A DNA stretch of 64,000 nucleotides from Strigamia acuminata (taxonomy: Eukaryota; Arthropoda; Chilopoda; Geophilomorpha; Linotaeniidae), in assembly GCA_949358305.1 (NCBI GenBank), contig OX442315.1, positions 12,798,427 to 12,862,426 on the forward strand. Direction: 5' to 3'. The position numbers and the translations under genes are program-made. The notes beneath the pieces were generated by a model. That model saw nothing but the letters and a program-made list of their open reading frames with translations, ran no database searches and was not told the DNA's origin. Of this stretch, positions 1 to 15,756 are shown piece by piece. The first letter of the stretch is position 1. Each line of letters starts with the position of its first letter.

Positions 1-198
1 GTCTCGTCTCGGTGCAATAAACGTGCGCCAAACTATTCCTCGCAAGCAAACTTCGAATAACACCTAAAAAATTCCAAAAAAAATCAAAAACAAATCCCAC
101 CAAACCCTAAAAACCCAAAAATCCACCTAAAGCCGTTCCGTAACCGGCAGTCGCCAACGATCCAGTGTTGCAATGCGTCAGAATTTTAATATCCCCGC
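1..198 (-). pseudogene. MRI1: MRI1 3' part: end of the interrupted exon and next exon (partial gene, runs off window)
   Basis: Read on the minus strand, 198 to 127 continues the isomerase from the exon piece at 2436-2543, giving the conserved [18 protein letters not shown] stretch. A GT donor lies at 126-125 and an AG acceptor at 65-64. The next exon (63 to 1) gives VIRSLLARNS then HVYCTETR, the segment before the family's conserved RPYNQG motif, which lies outside the window. The intron splits a glycine codon (G|GT). Bases 159-198 are repeated exactly at 2436-2475. The coding match is strong, but the gene is physically broken by the transposon copies, so on this haplotype it should not make full-length enzyme. 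Confidence 0.85.
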
Positions 199-717
199 TG
201 TTGTTCTTGCTTTTCGAACCAAGTTCTTCAACAATTTATTTTCCTGCTTGAGAACTTTATTTTCTTCGTCAACAAAATCCGTTTCTGTGGCCTGATCATA
301 ATGAGTTTTCTTTGGTGAGATATTATTAACGATGATACGTCTTTCTTCCTTTTCAATTCGTGATTTATAACGCTGCTGTCGTCCACTTTCTTCTAAGTGT
401 CCAAGCCCATCGTCGTCCATTGGTAAATCATCTTTGTCAAGGTTTACATTAGGAACAGCAGTTGATTTTAACTTTCGCCTGGGAGGCAAGTTGAGTAACT
501 CATTCCTCAGGTCTCTCTGGTAATCATCGACTGTGAAATGTTGGGAACAAATGCGCCCATCATTGGGGTTGAAGAAATCTGCTCGCTTGCATTTGACAAT
601 CCACAGTCTCCGTCTCGTGACATCAGATGGAAAGCCATGCCAAATGATGTTTTTCCCTTTGCTATTTTTTCCAGTGTTTTTGCAGCTGGCAATGGCACAG
701 ACAGCATGATGCACCAT
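178..717 (-). pseudogene. Truncated THAP-domain ORF in the inverted copy
   Basis: This frame is identical to the first 174 or so residues of the transposase at 4262, including the full THAP finger and the start of the coiled coil. It then runs over the truncation point into MRI1 exon DNA, adding five codons and a stop at 178. If transcribed it would give a DNA-binding THAP fragment without the catalytic core. Truncated P-element proteins of this general kind are known repressors in flies; that role here is inference only. Confidence 0.7.
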
Positions 718-2435
718 GTCTCCTAAAGGATTGTATGTACCGGTATATTACTTAATTAATTAAAATCAGTACAGTATACGAATTTCAAATTTATGGTCAT
801 TTTTTGTCTATAAGTTGCTTTGTTTACTTATTTACTTACTAATTATTTTAATTTATTTCTTTACTTATTTGCTTATCTAGTAACTAATTGTTTTAATTTA
901 TTTCTTTACTTGTTTACTTATTCCACTTTTGACCATCTTTTGGTTATTTAAGCCAAGAAATAAAAATAATGAAGAGTTTCCTGCATAAAATTCATTACTG
1001 ATTAAAATTCTGAAAAAATACACAGTAATCTGTTGCATGCCCTGCTATTATTACGGTCAACTAATTTCCATTTATCAAGTCATTTATCAATTGAATTTAT
1101 AAGCATCTAAAACGGGCTTTGCGTATAATAATAATAACAAATAAATAAATAAAAAATAAAAATCATTCAATATACAGTATATGCTTTTAAAAAATGATAA
1201 AAATGATGAAAATGATATAAAATACCTTTAACTTGAGAAATTTCCTTTTTTTAAATTATTTTTTTTTAAGTTTATACAAAAAAATTACCTTTAGAAGTCC
1301 TAATGCATACATTTTTCATTTTTCAAGCTTAGCTAAAGTAAGTAAAATATTTTTTCCATTTGAAAGACCCGTGTTCATGCAAAAGTCCCATCAAACCGGT
1401 AATTTTCACTCCTACATGAACGCACAAAAAGTCACTAACTGTATTTCTTATTACAACGAATATAACAAAGTCTAATGATTGTCTGTGTTTTATTACTTTT
1501 TTGCCATGTTTTTTGCTAGTTTTAATGTTCTAATTACGAGTGCATACTTCGTTGAATTGATACCAAATAAAAAAGAGAAGAACTGATCGAGTTTCATGGT
1601 AAAAAATATACATATATCCTACACATTAGTCTCTCTTTTATTTGGATAAAAAAGAAAAAAAAAATTGATTGAAAGCTTACCTTCTGTCTTTTACTTCTTC
1701 TGTAGTTTGCACCACACTGCGTATCTTCTTTAATTTTGTTTCCTGTCTTCAAAGTGACTTAACCTCTCGAAGGGATCGATGTTTTCGATGTTTTCGACCA
1801 ATTGATAGCTACATTTGAGGAATTGAAAATAGAAGTTTAATTTTTTGAAATTTGAGTGCATATTTTTAACAAAACCAATTTTCAACATTCTTACCAATTT
1901 TCAACCAATTTTTTACTGATTTTTGCGATAAAATTCCAATTTTTAGAGATTCTTATCATAAAAGTTTTTATTTTTTGTTCATAAGTTGCTTTGTTTACTT
2001 ACCAAATGTGATTGATGTTACTCAAAACTTCGAAATTAATACATCAAATGATCCCAGGATTTCTGATAAGAATTAATCAGACTATTAGTTGTTATAAGTA
2101 CAAACTTCAAATTTATTTGGTCATTTTTTGTTTACATTTTTTGTTTACTTACCAAATGTGATTAATGTTCCTCAAAACTTCTAATCTACTGCATCAAATG
2201 ATCCCAAGATATCTGATTATAATTAATCAGACTATTAGTTGTTATAAATACATTCATTATTAATTAAAACACTCAAAACTTACACTAGTGCACCAATTGT
2301 TTTGCCGCTACGTAGCCTTGTTCTGTTCGCGCCTTTCTTGGGCCACAATATGACATCATGCGCGCATAATGGCGAAACTGGTTTTTCGACGCGCACCCCC
2401 TATTGGTCTTACCTTCTATTATTCTACTTACCTTG
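195..2435 (-). mobile_element. Inverted, 5'-end-only copy of the P-type transposon (left palindrome arm)
   Basis: Every position x here pairs with position 4979-x in the main copy. I checked this at seven ORF boundaries and at both junctions. The copy starts at the element's true 5' terminus (2435) and stops inside the THAP exon, at the point equal to 4784. The four bases ccgc/gcgg at 195-198 could come from either MRI1 or the transposon, which is microhomology. The arms appear identical, so the event is very recent or is an assembly artefact. Confidence 0.85.
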
Positions 2436-2543
2436 GATCCAGTGTTGCAATGCGTCAGAATTTTAATATCCCCGCGTGGCGGACAGTTCTCAATCACGTG
2501 ATCCGCGCCGAATTCACCAATTGCACGATTGTCTTCCAAATCT
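2436..2543 (-). pseudogene. MRI1: MRI1 middle exon fragment stranded between two transposon copies
   Basis: This 108-bp segment is the loop of the large palindrome. On the minus strand it reads LEDNRAIGEFGADHVIENC and then [16 protein letters not shown], the part of methylthioribose-1-phosphate isomerase that follows the MLDKDL sequence found at 8030-8013. Joining the two parts across the transposon restores one unbroken reading frame. Its first 7 bases (minus strand agatttg, 2543-2537) repeat the 7 bases at 8019-8013, marking them as the target duplication. Its last 40 bases (2475-2436) are a second copy of 198-159. Confidence 0.85.
2537..2543. repeat. Target site duplication, left copy (caaatct)
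   Basis: Seven bases next to the 5' terminus of the transposon, repeated at 8013-8019. Removing one copy together with the element restores the MRI1 frame through KDLEDNRAIG. Confidence 0.85.
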
Positions 2544-2699
2544 CAAGGTAAGTAGAATAATAGAAGGTAAGACCAATAGGGGGTGCGCGTCGAAAAACCA
2601 GTTTCGCCATTATGCGCGCATGATGTCATATTGTGGCCCAAGAAAGGCGCGAACAGAACAAGGCTACGTAGCGGCAAAACAATTGGTGCACTAGTGTAA

Positions 2700-3000
2700 G
2701 TTTTGAGTGTTTTAATTAATAATGAATGTATTTATAACAACTAATAGTCTGATTAATTATAATCAGATATCTTGGGATCATTTGATGCAGTAGATTAGAA
2801 GTTTTGAGGAACATTAATCACATTTGGTAAGTAAACAAAAAATGTAAACAAAAAATGACCAAATAAATTTGAAGTTTGTACTTATAACAACTAATAGTCT
2901 GATTAATTCTTATCAGAAATCCTGGGATCATTTGATGTATTAATTTCGAAGTTTTGAGTAACATCAATCACATTTGGTAAGTAAACAAAGCAACTTATGA
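2700..3000. repeat. Two tandem units of about 149 bp in the transposon's 5' region
   Basis: The phrase aacaactaatagtctgatta starts at 2737 and again at 2886, followed in both by a diverged block ending acatttggtaagtaaacaaa. The inverted arm holds the mirror pair at about 1979-2279. They lie between the 5' end and the gene and could be binding or promoter repeats. Confidence 0.75.
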
Positions 3001-3297
3001 ACAAAAAATAAAAACTTTTATGATAAGAATCTCTAAAAATTGGAATTTTATCGCAAAAATCAGTAAAAAATTGGTTGAAAATTGGTAAGAATGTTGAAAA
3101 TTGGTTTTGTTAAAAATATGCACTCAAATTTCAAAAAATTAAACTTCTATTTTCAATTCCTCAAATGTAGCTATCAATTGGTCGAAAACATCGAAAACAT
3201 CGATCCCTTCGAGAGGTTAAGTCACTTTGAAGACAGGAAACAAAATTAAAGAAGATACGCAGTGTGGTGCAAACTACAGAAGAAGTAAAAGACAGAA

Positions 3298-4256
3298 GGT
3301 AAGCTTTCAATCAATTTTTTTTTTCTTTTTTATCCAAATAAAAGAGAGACTAATGTGTAGGATATATGTATATTTTTTACCATGAAACTCGATCAGTTCT
3401 TCTCTTTTTTATTTGGTATCAATTCAACGAAGTATGCACTCGTAATTAGAACATTAAAACTAGCAAAAAACATGGCAAAAAAGTAATAAAACACAGACAA
3501 TCATTAGACTTTGTTATATTCGTTGTAATAAGAAATACAGTTAGTGACTTTTTGTGCGTTCATGTAGGAGTGAAAATTACCGGTTTGATGGGACTTTTGC
3601 ATGAACACGGGTCTTTCAAATGGAAAAAATATTTTACTTACTTTAGCTAAGCTTGAAAAATGAAAAATGTATGCATTAGGACTTCTAAAGGTAATTTTTT
3701 TGTATAAACTTAAAAAAAAATAATTTAAAAAAAGGAAATTTCTCAAGTTAAAGGTATTTTATATCATTTTCATCATTTTTATCATTTTTTAAAAGCATAT
3801 ACTGTATATTGAATGATTTTTATTTTTTATTTATTTATTTGTTATTATTATTATACGCAAAGCCCGTTTTAGATGCTTATAAATTCAATTGATAAATGAC
3901 TTGATAAATGGAAATTAGTTGACCGTAATAATAGCAGGGCATGCAACAGATTACTGTGTATTTTTTCAGAATTTTAATCAGTAATGAATTTTATGCAGGA
4001 AACTCTTCATTATTTTTATTTCTTGGCTTAAATAACCAAAAGATGGTCAAAAGTGGAATAAGTAAACAAGTAAAGAAATAAATTAAAACAATTAGTTACT
4101 AGATAAGCAAATAAGTAAAGAAATAAATTAAAATAATTAGTAAGTAAATAAGTAAACAAAGCAACTTATAGACAAAAAATGACCATAAATTTGAAATTCG
4201 TATACTGTACTGATTTTAATTAATTAAGTAATATACCGGTACATACAATCCTTTAG
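3298..4256 (+). other. Non-coding leader of the transposase, possible 5' UTR intron
   Basis: A strong donor (gaaggtaagc, 3294-3303) and an acceptor (cctttag, ending about 4256) flank AT-rich DNA just before the start codon at 4262. No other gene is seen between 2700 and 4261. The small ORFs here have no recognisable content. Confidence 0.35.
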
Positions 4257-4261
4257 GAGAC

Positions 4262-6948
4262 ATGGTGCATCATGCTGTCTGTGCCATTGCCAGCTGCAAA
4301 AACACTGGAAAAAATAGCAAAGGGAAAAACATCATTTGGCATGGCTTTCCATCTGATGTCACGAGACGGAGACTGTGGATTGTCAAATGCAAGCGAGCAG
4401 ATTTCTTCAACCCCAATGATGGGCGCATTTGTTCCCAACATTTCACAGTCGATGATTACCAGAGAGACCTGAGGAATGAGTTACTCAACTTGCCTCCCAG
4501 GCGAAAGTTAAAATCAACTGCTGTTCCCAATGTAAACCTTGACAAAGATGATTTACCAATGGACGACGATGGGCTTGGACACTTAGAAGAAAGTGGACGA
4601 CAGCAGCGTTATAAATCACGAATTGAAAAGGAAGAAAGACGTATCATCGTTAATAATATCTCACCAAAGAAAACTCATTATGATCAGGCCACAGAAACGG
4701 ATTTTGTTGACGAAGAAAATAAAGTTCTCAAGCAGGAAAATAAATTGTTGAAGAACTTGGTTCGAAAAGCAAGAACAACAGCGGAAACAGCCTCTAGAAA
4801 TTATGCAAAAATGCAAAAAAAAAATAAAACACTTGAGAAAGAAAAAAAATTGCTGGAAGCCAGATTGAAAAATGAGCATTCGGGAAAATTAAAAAGACTA
4901 CAAACTAGGATAAGCACTATTTTTACCCCGGGGCAAGTCCGATATATGTTGAAAAGTCCTCGCAAGAAGAATGCAAAACGGGTACATTGGTCAAATGAAG
5001 ATATTGCATCCGCATTAGCAGACAGGGCAGCAACGTTCAGGTGGTGATGGCAAGAGGACTAGAAAAAAGTTGGAAACAGCCTGTTTACTACGATTTCGAC
5101 GTGACAATGACGAAGGACCTTCTTTTTGAAATCATTGCTGCAATTGAGAAGATTGGATTGAAAGTTGTTGCTGTTGTAAACGACATGGGAGGGAAGAATA
5201 AGAGAGTGTGGAATGAATGCGATATCACGTTATCGAAAACCTTTTTTAAGAATCCCGTGGACGACAATCGTAGGATTTGGGTTTTTTATGACGTACCACA
5301 CTTACTGAAGTTGCTGAGAAATCATTTCTTGGACCAAGGCTTGAAACTAAAAGATGGAACAATAATAAATAAGGGAATTGTGAATGCAATTCTTAATAAC
5401 GACAGCATAGAAGTGAGACTAAACTTTCATCTCAGTCAAACCCATTTAGATGTTACAGGGAGAGGGCGTCAAAATGTGAGATTGGCTGCCCAGGTATTCT
5501 CCAACAGGACTGCAACAGCAATTGGGTACCTTTTGAAGAATGCTGAAGCTTCAGAATTCTTCCATACAATTAACGATGGCTTTGATGTTCTGAATTCACG
5601 GATTCCAGTAGAAAATGAAGTCAAAAAGGGTGCATTTGGAATGGCATTTGACATCCAAAACGAGGCTCTGGAAAAAATGAAGACAGCAATTTTCTTCATG
5701 GAAGTGGTAGGTTCAAATGGCCGCCTTCTACCATTTCAAGAGGGAATGATTAAAAGCATTGAGTCACTTCGCGGTCTTTTTCGTGATTACAAAGCCCTTG
5801 GTGGAACTTATCTCCTGACTTCACGTCTAAACCAAGACTGTCTGGAGAACTTTTTCTCACGAATAAGGTCACTTGGTGGATTTAATGACCATCCCCAACC
5901 TGTACAGGTGAGACACCGTATCAGGCTATTAATTTTGAGCTCTTGTGCGGGAGAAATACAGATTTCAAAGAACTCATCTGTCTCTCAGGAGCCAATTAAT
6001 GAAGTACAGAATACTGAAGATGAGATGGAGTTCTTAACACATGACCTGTTTGCTGGCCTAGACGTGGACAGTGGACAAGACATTGCTGAAGATGATGGGA
6101 TGAAAGACATCATGGGTGACCAAAATGTTGGGCCGGTGGGTCATGCAGCAGAAATTTGTAAAAATGACAAGTCTATTGATTGTGCAAAGGAAGCACTTAG
6201 TTACATTGCTGGCTATGTAGCTTTTCGTTGTCGCTCATATGACCGTACACTCGGCACACCAACTGACCAGTGCCTAGAACCTGTCCAGGATAATACTGGA
6301 TGGATACAGGCCCTGTCTAGGGGGGGCTTACTAGTGCCATCTAGAGACTGGGCGTTTACAGTGCAGCAATTTGAAGTATCATTTGCCCGTAAGTTAATTA
6401 GTGTGTAAATCATTTATTCCTAATTTTTAATAATTTATTTTATTTCACAGTATTCCATGGAAAATGCGTCAATCACTGCTACAACGTAATGGCAACTTTA
6501 CGTGACCAACTAGAAGGGAAATATCCAAATATACACAAGCAAGCCATCAAAATATACGTCAGAACCCGAACTTTCATTCGAATTCGCCACATAAACACCA
6601 CTCTTCAAAAAATGCAACGTGAAAAGAGAGCCGAAAGAAAAAGAAAACAGTTTGCAAATTCCCAAGTTAACAGCAGTCAACCAATACAACATCAGATGAT
6701 AGAAGTCACAAACACTGAACCAACAGCAGCAATCCAAGGAGATATGTCACTTCAAACTCTTCAAAGTCTTAAAGTAATCACACATTGTAATTAGCATTGA
6801 TTGTAATATGTTTATCAATATATTTTTTCTCTTCTTATAGGTTATGGAACTAAAACGGGAGTTGAAAGCTCGCCACCTACCTACATCTGGTAAAAAAGCT
6901 GAATTACAGCAAAGACTGACATCAGCTGTATTAAGTGGAAATATTTAA
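4262..6948 (+). pseudogene. P-element-like THAP transposase, internally deleted and frameshifted
   Basis: Exon 1 encodes a THAP zinc finger (C7, C12, C57, H60, with W39, P30 and AVPNV at 87-91), then a leucine-rich coiled coil at about 150-215. At about 5035-5041 the frame shifts. The protein jumps from ..ASALADRA to GLEKSWKQPVYYDFD, so the segment that normally holds the first catalytic Asp is missing. The RNase H part continues with VNDMGG (second Asp), FYDVPHLLKLLRNHFLDQG, QDCLENFFSRIRSLGG (catalytic Glu) and YIAGYVA. An intron at 6389-6450 joins FA to LFHGKC. A second at 6774-6840 leads to a C-terminal SAP-like motif (LKRELKARHLPTSGKKAEL). Transposases of this family cut and paste the element in the nucleus. 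The structure looks like gap-repair deletion. Confidence 0.85.
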
Positions 6949-7449
6949 TTTTCTTGAAATTAAAAACATGCATTTATTATAATATATTTATTATTATTTC
7001 TTTACTTATTTAATTATTAAATATTATTTCTAATTCTAACTATTAATTTTGCGGTGATCTCGCTTCGCAGCTTCGTCTCGGATTTTGCGCCATTCCTTCA
7101 ATCGTTTCGAATCGGGAAATGAAATAAAATGTCGGAAATGAGTATTTGAAAAAAAAAATGATTTGTAATCGATGTACCTGGATACAAGTAGCTAATTCTA
7201 AACTGAGATATATATCTATTATTTATGGTTTTATCTACATGAATTTTGGGCCGCTAAGCTGTCATTACTTCTGACCCAAATTCTCAACATATTAGTTTTT
7301 TTTCTTCTTATTAAATAGATAAATAAATAAATAAATAAACAAATAAATATATGTACCGTAAATGCTCCAACAGAACACCCAGCAATAGAAAACAGATTTC
7401 CTTCGCAATTTACATATTGAATTCAATCGGTACGGTCAATTTAAAAATT

Positions 7450-7625
7450 AATTTTAGTGTTCTTGATCAATTTAGACATTTATTTTAGTGTTCTTTATCA
7501 ATTTACACATTTCTTTTACTGTTCTTGATCAATTTACACATTTATTTTACTGTTCTTGATCAATTTAGATATTTATTTTAGACGTTCTGATCAATTTACA
7601 CATTGAATTTAGTCGTTTCAGTCAA
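7450..7625. repeat. 31-bp tandem repeat in the transposon's 3' region
   Basis: About five diverged units containing tgttcttgatcaatttacac, at a 31-bp spacing (7458, 7489 and so on). They lie between the transposase stop and the 3' terminus. The rest of 6949-8012 holds no recognisable gene. Confidence 0.7.
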
Positions 7626-8012
7626 TTTAGGCCCGCATTGTAAAGGATACCGCGTTCAATTAGCTTCCCGTGCTCAATGAGAGCCTTTGCGGTATTAAAA
7701 ATATAAATCTCTTTCCTTCAGTTTGCAAATTGAGGATAAAACTTACATTGGACGGCGTAACTCGCCTTGGTTATTGAAAAAAAGCAATAAAAAATCAATA
7801 AAACAAAAAAAAAATCATTAAAACATCAAAAAAGTCCAAAAAACATCAATAAATGTCAATTAAACATCAAAAAACTCAATAAAACTAAATTCGAATGTTT
7901 TTTGTGTTGCTGTTGTATGCTGTTGTATGGCGTGCACGGTCTGGCGGGCCACAATATGACGTTTTAGCCAACTCGCTCTGTGATTGGCTAATTGCGAATT
8001 GATATACCCCTG

Positions 8013-8019
8013 CAAATCT
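8013..8019. repeat. Target site duplication, right copy (caaatct)
   Basis: The matching copy of 2537-2543 at the 3' end of the transposon, inside the MRI1 codons for KDL. Confidence 0.85.
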
Positions 8020-8562
8020 TTATCCAACATCACTTCGATTTCGTCGATTATTCTAAAAAAATTAAGAAAAAAAATTAAATTTACATTACTAAAGGTAATT
8101 GAACGCATTTCAAAGCCTTAATTTACTATAAAATCACTTTAATTTGATATCTTGTGCAGTCAATTGGTCATTTGAGACTAAATTTTGGGTGTGCAACGTG
8201 AGCTGTTTTGCTGCCAAACTCATATTTACTGCTGTTGGTCGAGCAGTAACTAAATATTTCAGTTTTTCGGTGATAAACGTCTCTAAATCTTGTTTGGAGT
8301 CCATTTTTATGTTGTAAAGATCGCAGACCAAGCTCAGGCAACCCACAATGGCGATGGCAGGTGCACCTCGAACCTGTAAACATTTTATATAATTATATCA
8401 ATTAATTAGTTTTATAAGTGCGAGTCATACTTGCATGGTTTTAATTGCAGTCCATCCTTGAGTAGTATTTTCTATTTCAATATATTTGCTTTCCCATGGA
8501 AGTAATAACTGATCCAGGATTTGCAATTTTCCTTTTTCGTATTTAATAGCGCGCAATGTCAT
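8013..8562 (-). pseudogene. MRI1: MRI1 5' part: methylthioribose-1-phosphate isomerase, exons 1-3, cut by the transposon
   Basis: The enzyme isomerises methylthioribose-1-phosphate to methylthioribulose-1-phosphate in the cytosolic methionine salvage pathway. Exon 1 (8562-8431) starts MTLRAIKYEKGKLQILDQ; this ATG matches the usual animal start, and the open frame upstream has no ATG. Exon 2 (8373-8138) carries the conserved RGAPAIAIVGCLSLV and LVTARPTAVNM motifs. Exon 3 starts at 8052 (IIDEIEVMLDKDL) and is cut at 8013 by the transposon end. The remaining exon pieces lie at 2543-2436, 198-127 and 63-1, so the catalytic C-terminal half is off-window. Splice junctions gt/ag are at 8430/8374 and 8137/8053. 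The insertion is probably a loss-of-function allele, and whether an intact allele exists is unknown. Confidence 0.88.
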
Positions 8563-9147
8563 GTTTTGGACGGTGAAGCCGTTCTGCGAGTAGTCAAATT
8601 CAAATGACACGTGGGTAAATATTAATTCATAAATTTAAAAAATCAAATAGAACCTAGTGAATTGATTAATATGTGTTTAAATAAGAATTACCGGTATCTA
8701 AGTATTTTTCACGCTCTTGATTCGCCACGTCAATGCAACGCCAGGACCAGCGATAACCAGCAGAAACTAGATAGAGACAGATAGACTTTGTATTCCAATA
8801 CTTGTGGTTGTATAAATGCCCGCTAGACGACACGTAGAGTCAGGCTAAAAATGGCGCTCTTTCAAATGATGTTTTTAGGACTAAAATTATTTAAAAAAAA
8901 AAAAACACAAATCTGCACGTTTTATCAATAAATTCATATATTTTTATTATAATAGCTTAAAAATTATTTCTTGAAACGACTGATAAAAATATAAATCATT
9001 TTCTATATGTGCTTTAAATGTCACCGTCAATTAGATGATATTAAATATCGATCTTATTATTTATTTATTTATATTTCTTTTTAGTTTTCACTGCCGATCA
9101 GTTCCAGTCATTTTTCATTCCAACACAAATGATCCAAAAATGATTCC
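8563..9147. other. Intergenic: MRI1 upstream and MAK-kinase downstream
   Basis: AT-rich DNA with no convincing ORF. It should hold the MRI1 promoter (MRI1 starts at 8562, minus) and, below 9148, nothing of the kinase coding region. I see no repeat of note. Confidence 0.4.
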
Positions 9148-13643
<4,496 letters not shown>

Positions 13644-14104
13644 GACTCGATGACTGTGTGTAATGCAGTGCAAAGGAGGCTCAATCATCAGTGCAGTGCA
13701 CAAAAATTGCTAAAATCGATTGATAAAAATTAATATTTGAAAAAAAAAAATTATTAAAATTAAATCATTGGTGGGTCAAGGCAGAAAAAAAATGGCAGTT
13801 TTTGTGTATCATGCTCGGTGATGTTTTGTGCTGTGTGTATTTTACAGTTAGAGGGCATGGTGATCGAGGAGTCGTCAAGGGCGGGTTTAAAAGTGATAAA
13901 TGGCTATTGATGAATGGGTAAATCGATGGTTTTAATTGATTTTGTCAGGTTATTGCGGTGTGAAGGGGTTCCGTGAGCTTATAACGGCCTGAAAAACGGA
14001 CGTTGACCGTTAATTTGGCGTTATTGGTGTTTGGGGACTCCTTTATATTGCTTAAGATGTAAATGCGCCACTGTGCACAACGTGAGGTTTAAAACAGTGG
14101 CAGG

Positions 14105-14345
14105 TTAATTGATGAATGGGGCTCCACTGCAAAAATGGGATCGGTTTATACAATATTGAGAATTTTGGAAATTTTGTAGAAAATTTTTAGGAAGTTGAGA
14201 AATTTTTTTAAAATTTTTTTTGAAATTTTTTTGCAATTTTTTGCAATTTTTTTTGAAATTTTTTAGAAATTTTTTGAAATTTTTGTGGAAATTTTTGTGG
14301 AAATTTTTGGGAAAACTTTTTGGAAATTCTGTTGAAAATTTCAAA
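14105..14345. repeat. T-rich low-complexity tract
   Basis: Repeated gaaatttttt/ggaaatttt words without a fixed unit, between the two alternative first exons of the kinase. The long F/K/N-rich frames here are artefacts of composition. Confidence 0.7.
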
Positions 14346-14929
14346 CTTCAAATTTATCAATATATTTTTTTTTCTTTCGGGGAACTCTCGGAGGGGTCTG
14401 CAAATCCAGCTATGGCACGCTACTAAAACCCATTTGACAGCTACAATTGAAATGTATCCTAACATATTCACCAGTCATCAAATTTGCCCCAATAACATTT
14501 GACTGCAAAGGGAGTAACTGCACAACTTGTCAATGCCACTGGTGCCAGTTCCCATGACTTTTCCGCATTAAAAGCCCCATGTCATGTAATAATTGAAAAA
14601 AATCAATAGCTTCTCCACACAAACAGACTACCTCATTTTACTCACCCACTCAATCCATCTGGCCAAAAACATTGACAAATATTAAGCAAATCTCTTGATA
14701 ACCAACATTCTCTACCTCGGGCTTGCAGTTTGCACTCAAGGCGAGAAATAAGATTTGAATTCCCACCTTATTTAACATTTACAAATTACCAAGACCCGAC
14801 TTATACTTAGTCCGCACCAAATAAAGCCCTAACTTAAGCTACTTTAGAGAATCGGGAAAGAAAACTTGCATTTCCCAGGAAATCCTGAGAATTCCGGGAA
14901 ATTTTATAAATTTTCTCTTGAGTGCAAAT

Positions 14930-15067
14930 TTGTGCGTTCATAATAAAATAAAAATTGTCATAATCAAATTCCTGCATCTTAAAACTCCATCTTGTGAATT
15001 GGGCCTTAGCATGGGAGTTTTGCATCAGGAAGGTTAAGGGCGCATGATCCGTTAAAGTGCGCGCCAT
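14930..15067 (-). pseudogene. Ty3/Gypsy-type RNase H fragment
   Basis: The minus-strand frame reads TLTDHAPLTFLMQNSHAKAQ and then FTRWSFKMQEFDYDNFYF, matching the TDH.PL..L and RW...LQEFDF words of the retrotransposon RNase H region. It is only about 45 residues long, with no RT or integrase near it. It is a decayed scrap between the two first exons of MAK/ICK. Confidence 0.7.
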
Positions 15068-15069
15068 AA

Positions 15070-15750
15070 GTATAGAATAATCAGTTTTTTTTAAATATTT
15101 CTTTTTGCGCTTCTTCTGGAATCAAACCAATTTTTTAATAAATGTATTTTGGCATTAGAATTCATTTAAAATTAACAGGTTTATAAGTTTTGTAGAAAAA
15201 TAAATTTGGCAGTAATTTTACATAAAAATGGGGGTGACATAAGTATAGAATATTTTAGGTTTGATGCAAAAAAAATGAATAAAATTAATATCACATAACA
15301 TGCCTTTGTCTGATTAGTTAATCAGTGAATATGTCATCAATTTTCTGCCATTTTTGAATTGTATTACTTGCTATTTTCTTATTTTGAAGCAATCCCTTGT
15401 ACAAAACTTGTAACCACTGTGGAAATCGCTGAAATAAAGCGATTAAAGGCACTGGATTAGGCCTGTGCGAATTTGCGATTAATCGCAACTGGATTGTGAC
15501 ATCTCAGAACTCAAAACCACGCAATATTTGCTAACCACCACGCGGAAGTTTTGTTTGTACGCTGATTTCAGGCAACCATAATATTGACAGGAAGTGAAAA
15601 AGAATTTAGTATTGCCACTACCCGTAAGCACACGCTTCTTACCCACAATCCCTCAGTTCGCAGTCTAGTGCATTTAGGTTACTTTGTCACTTTGGGCATT
15701 AATATCAAACTCAGCTATTGTTGTTTATTTTATTCTGGGCGTAGTTTGAT
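15070..15750. other. Intron or upstream DNA between the alternative MAK first exons, nothing coding
   Basis: AT-rich with a slightly GC-richer patch at 15440-15690. I see no ORF or repeat I can name. A promoter for the inner first exon (13643) must lie upstream of it, in 13.65-15.7 kb, if the exons are driven separately. Confidence 0.35.
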
Positions 15751-15756
15751 TATCAC

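Larger units (their letters stand above)
2544..8012 (+). mobile_element. P-superfamily (THAP/RNase H) DNA transposon, 5.47 kb, inserted in MRI1
   Basis: Both ends are fixed by the interrupted MRI1 frame and by the 7-bp direct repeat caaatct at 2537-2543 and 8013-8019. P elements normally give 8 bp, so either this family differs or one base has changed. The termini read caaggtaagtag and, inverted, caggggtatatc, a weak terminal repeat. A clear 15-bp inverted repeat, gtcatattgtggccc, lies inside at 2625-2639 with its complement at 7946-7960. The single gene (4262-6948) has a THAP domain, RNase H-like core and SAP motif. An internal deletion near 5040 destroys the frame, so this copy should be non-autonomous. 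Confidence 0.85.

Noticed and set aside
2285-2694. Two frames at the palindrome centre with a shared RIIEGKTNRGCASKNQFRHY stretch
   Set aside because: They are MRI1 exon fused to transposon end DNA, read out of the exon into each arm; not a separate gene.
2435-8013. The transposon acting as an intron that splices out of MRI1
   Set aside because: Candidate gt/ag sites at the element ends on the minus strand would leave the MRI1 frame shifted, and the inverted copy adds a second break.
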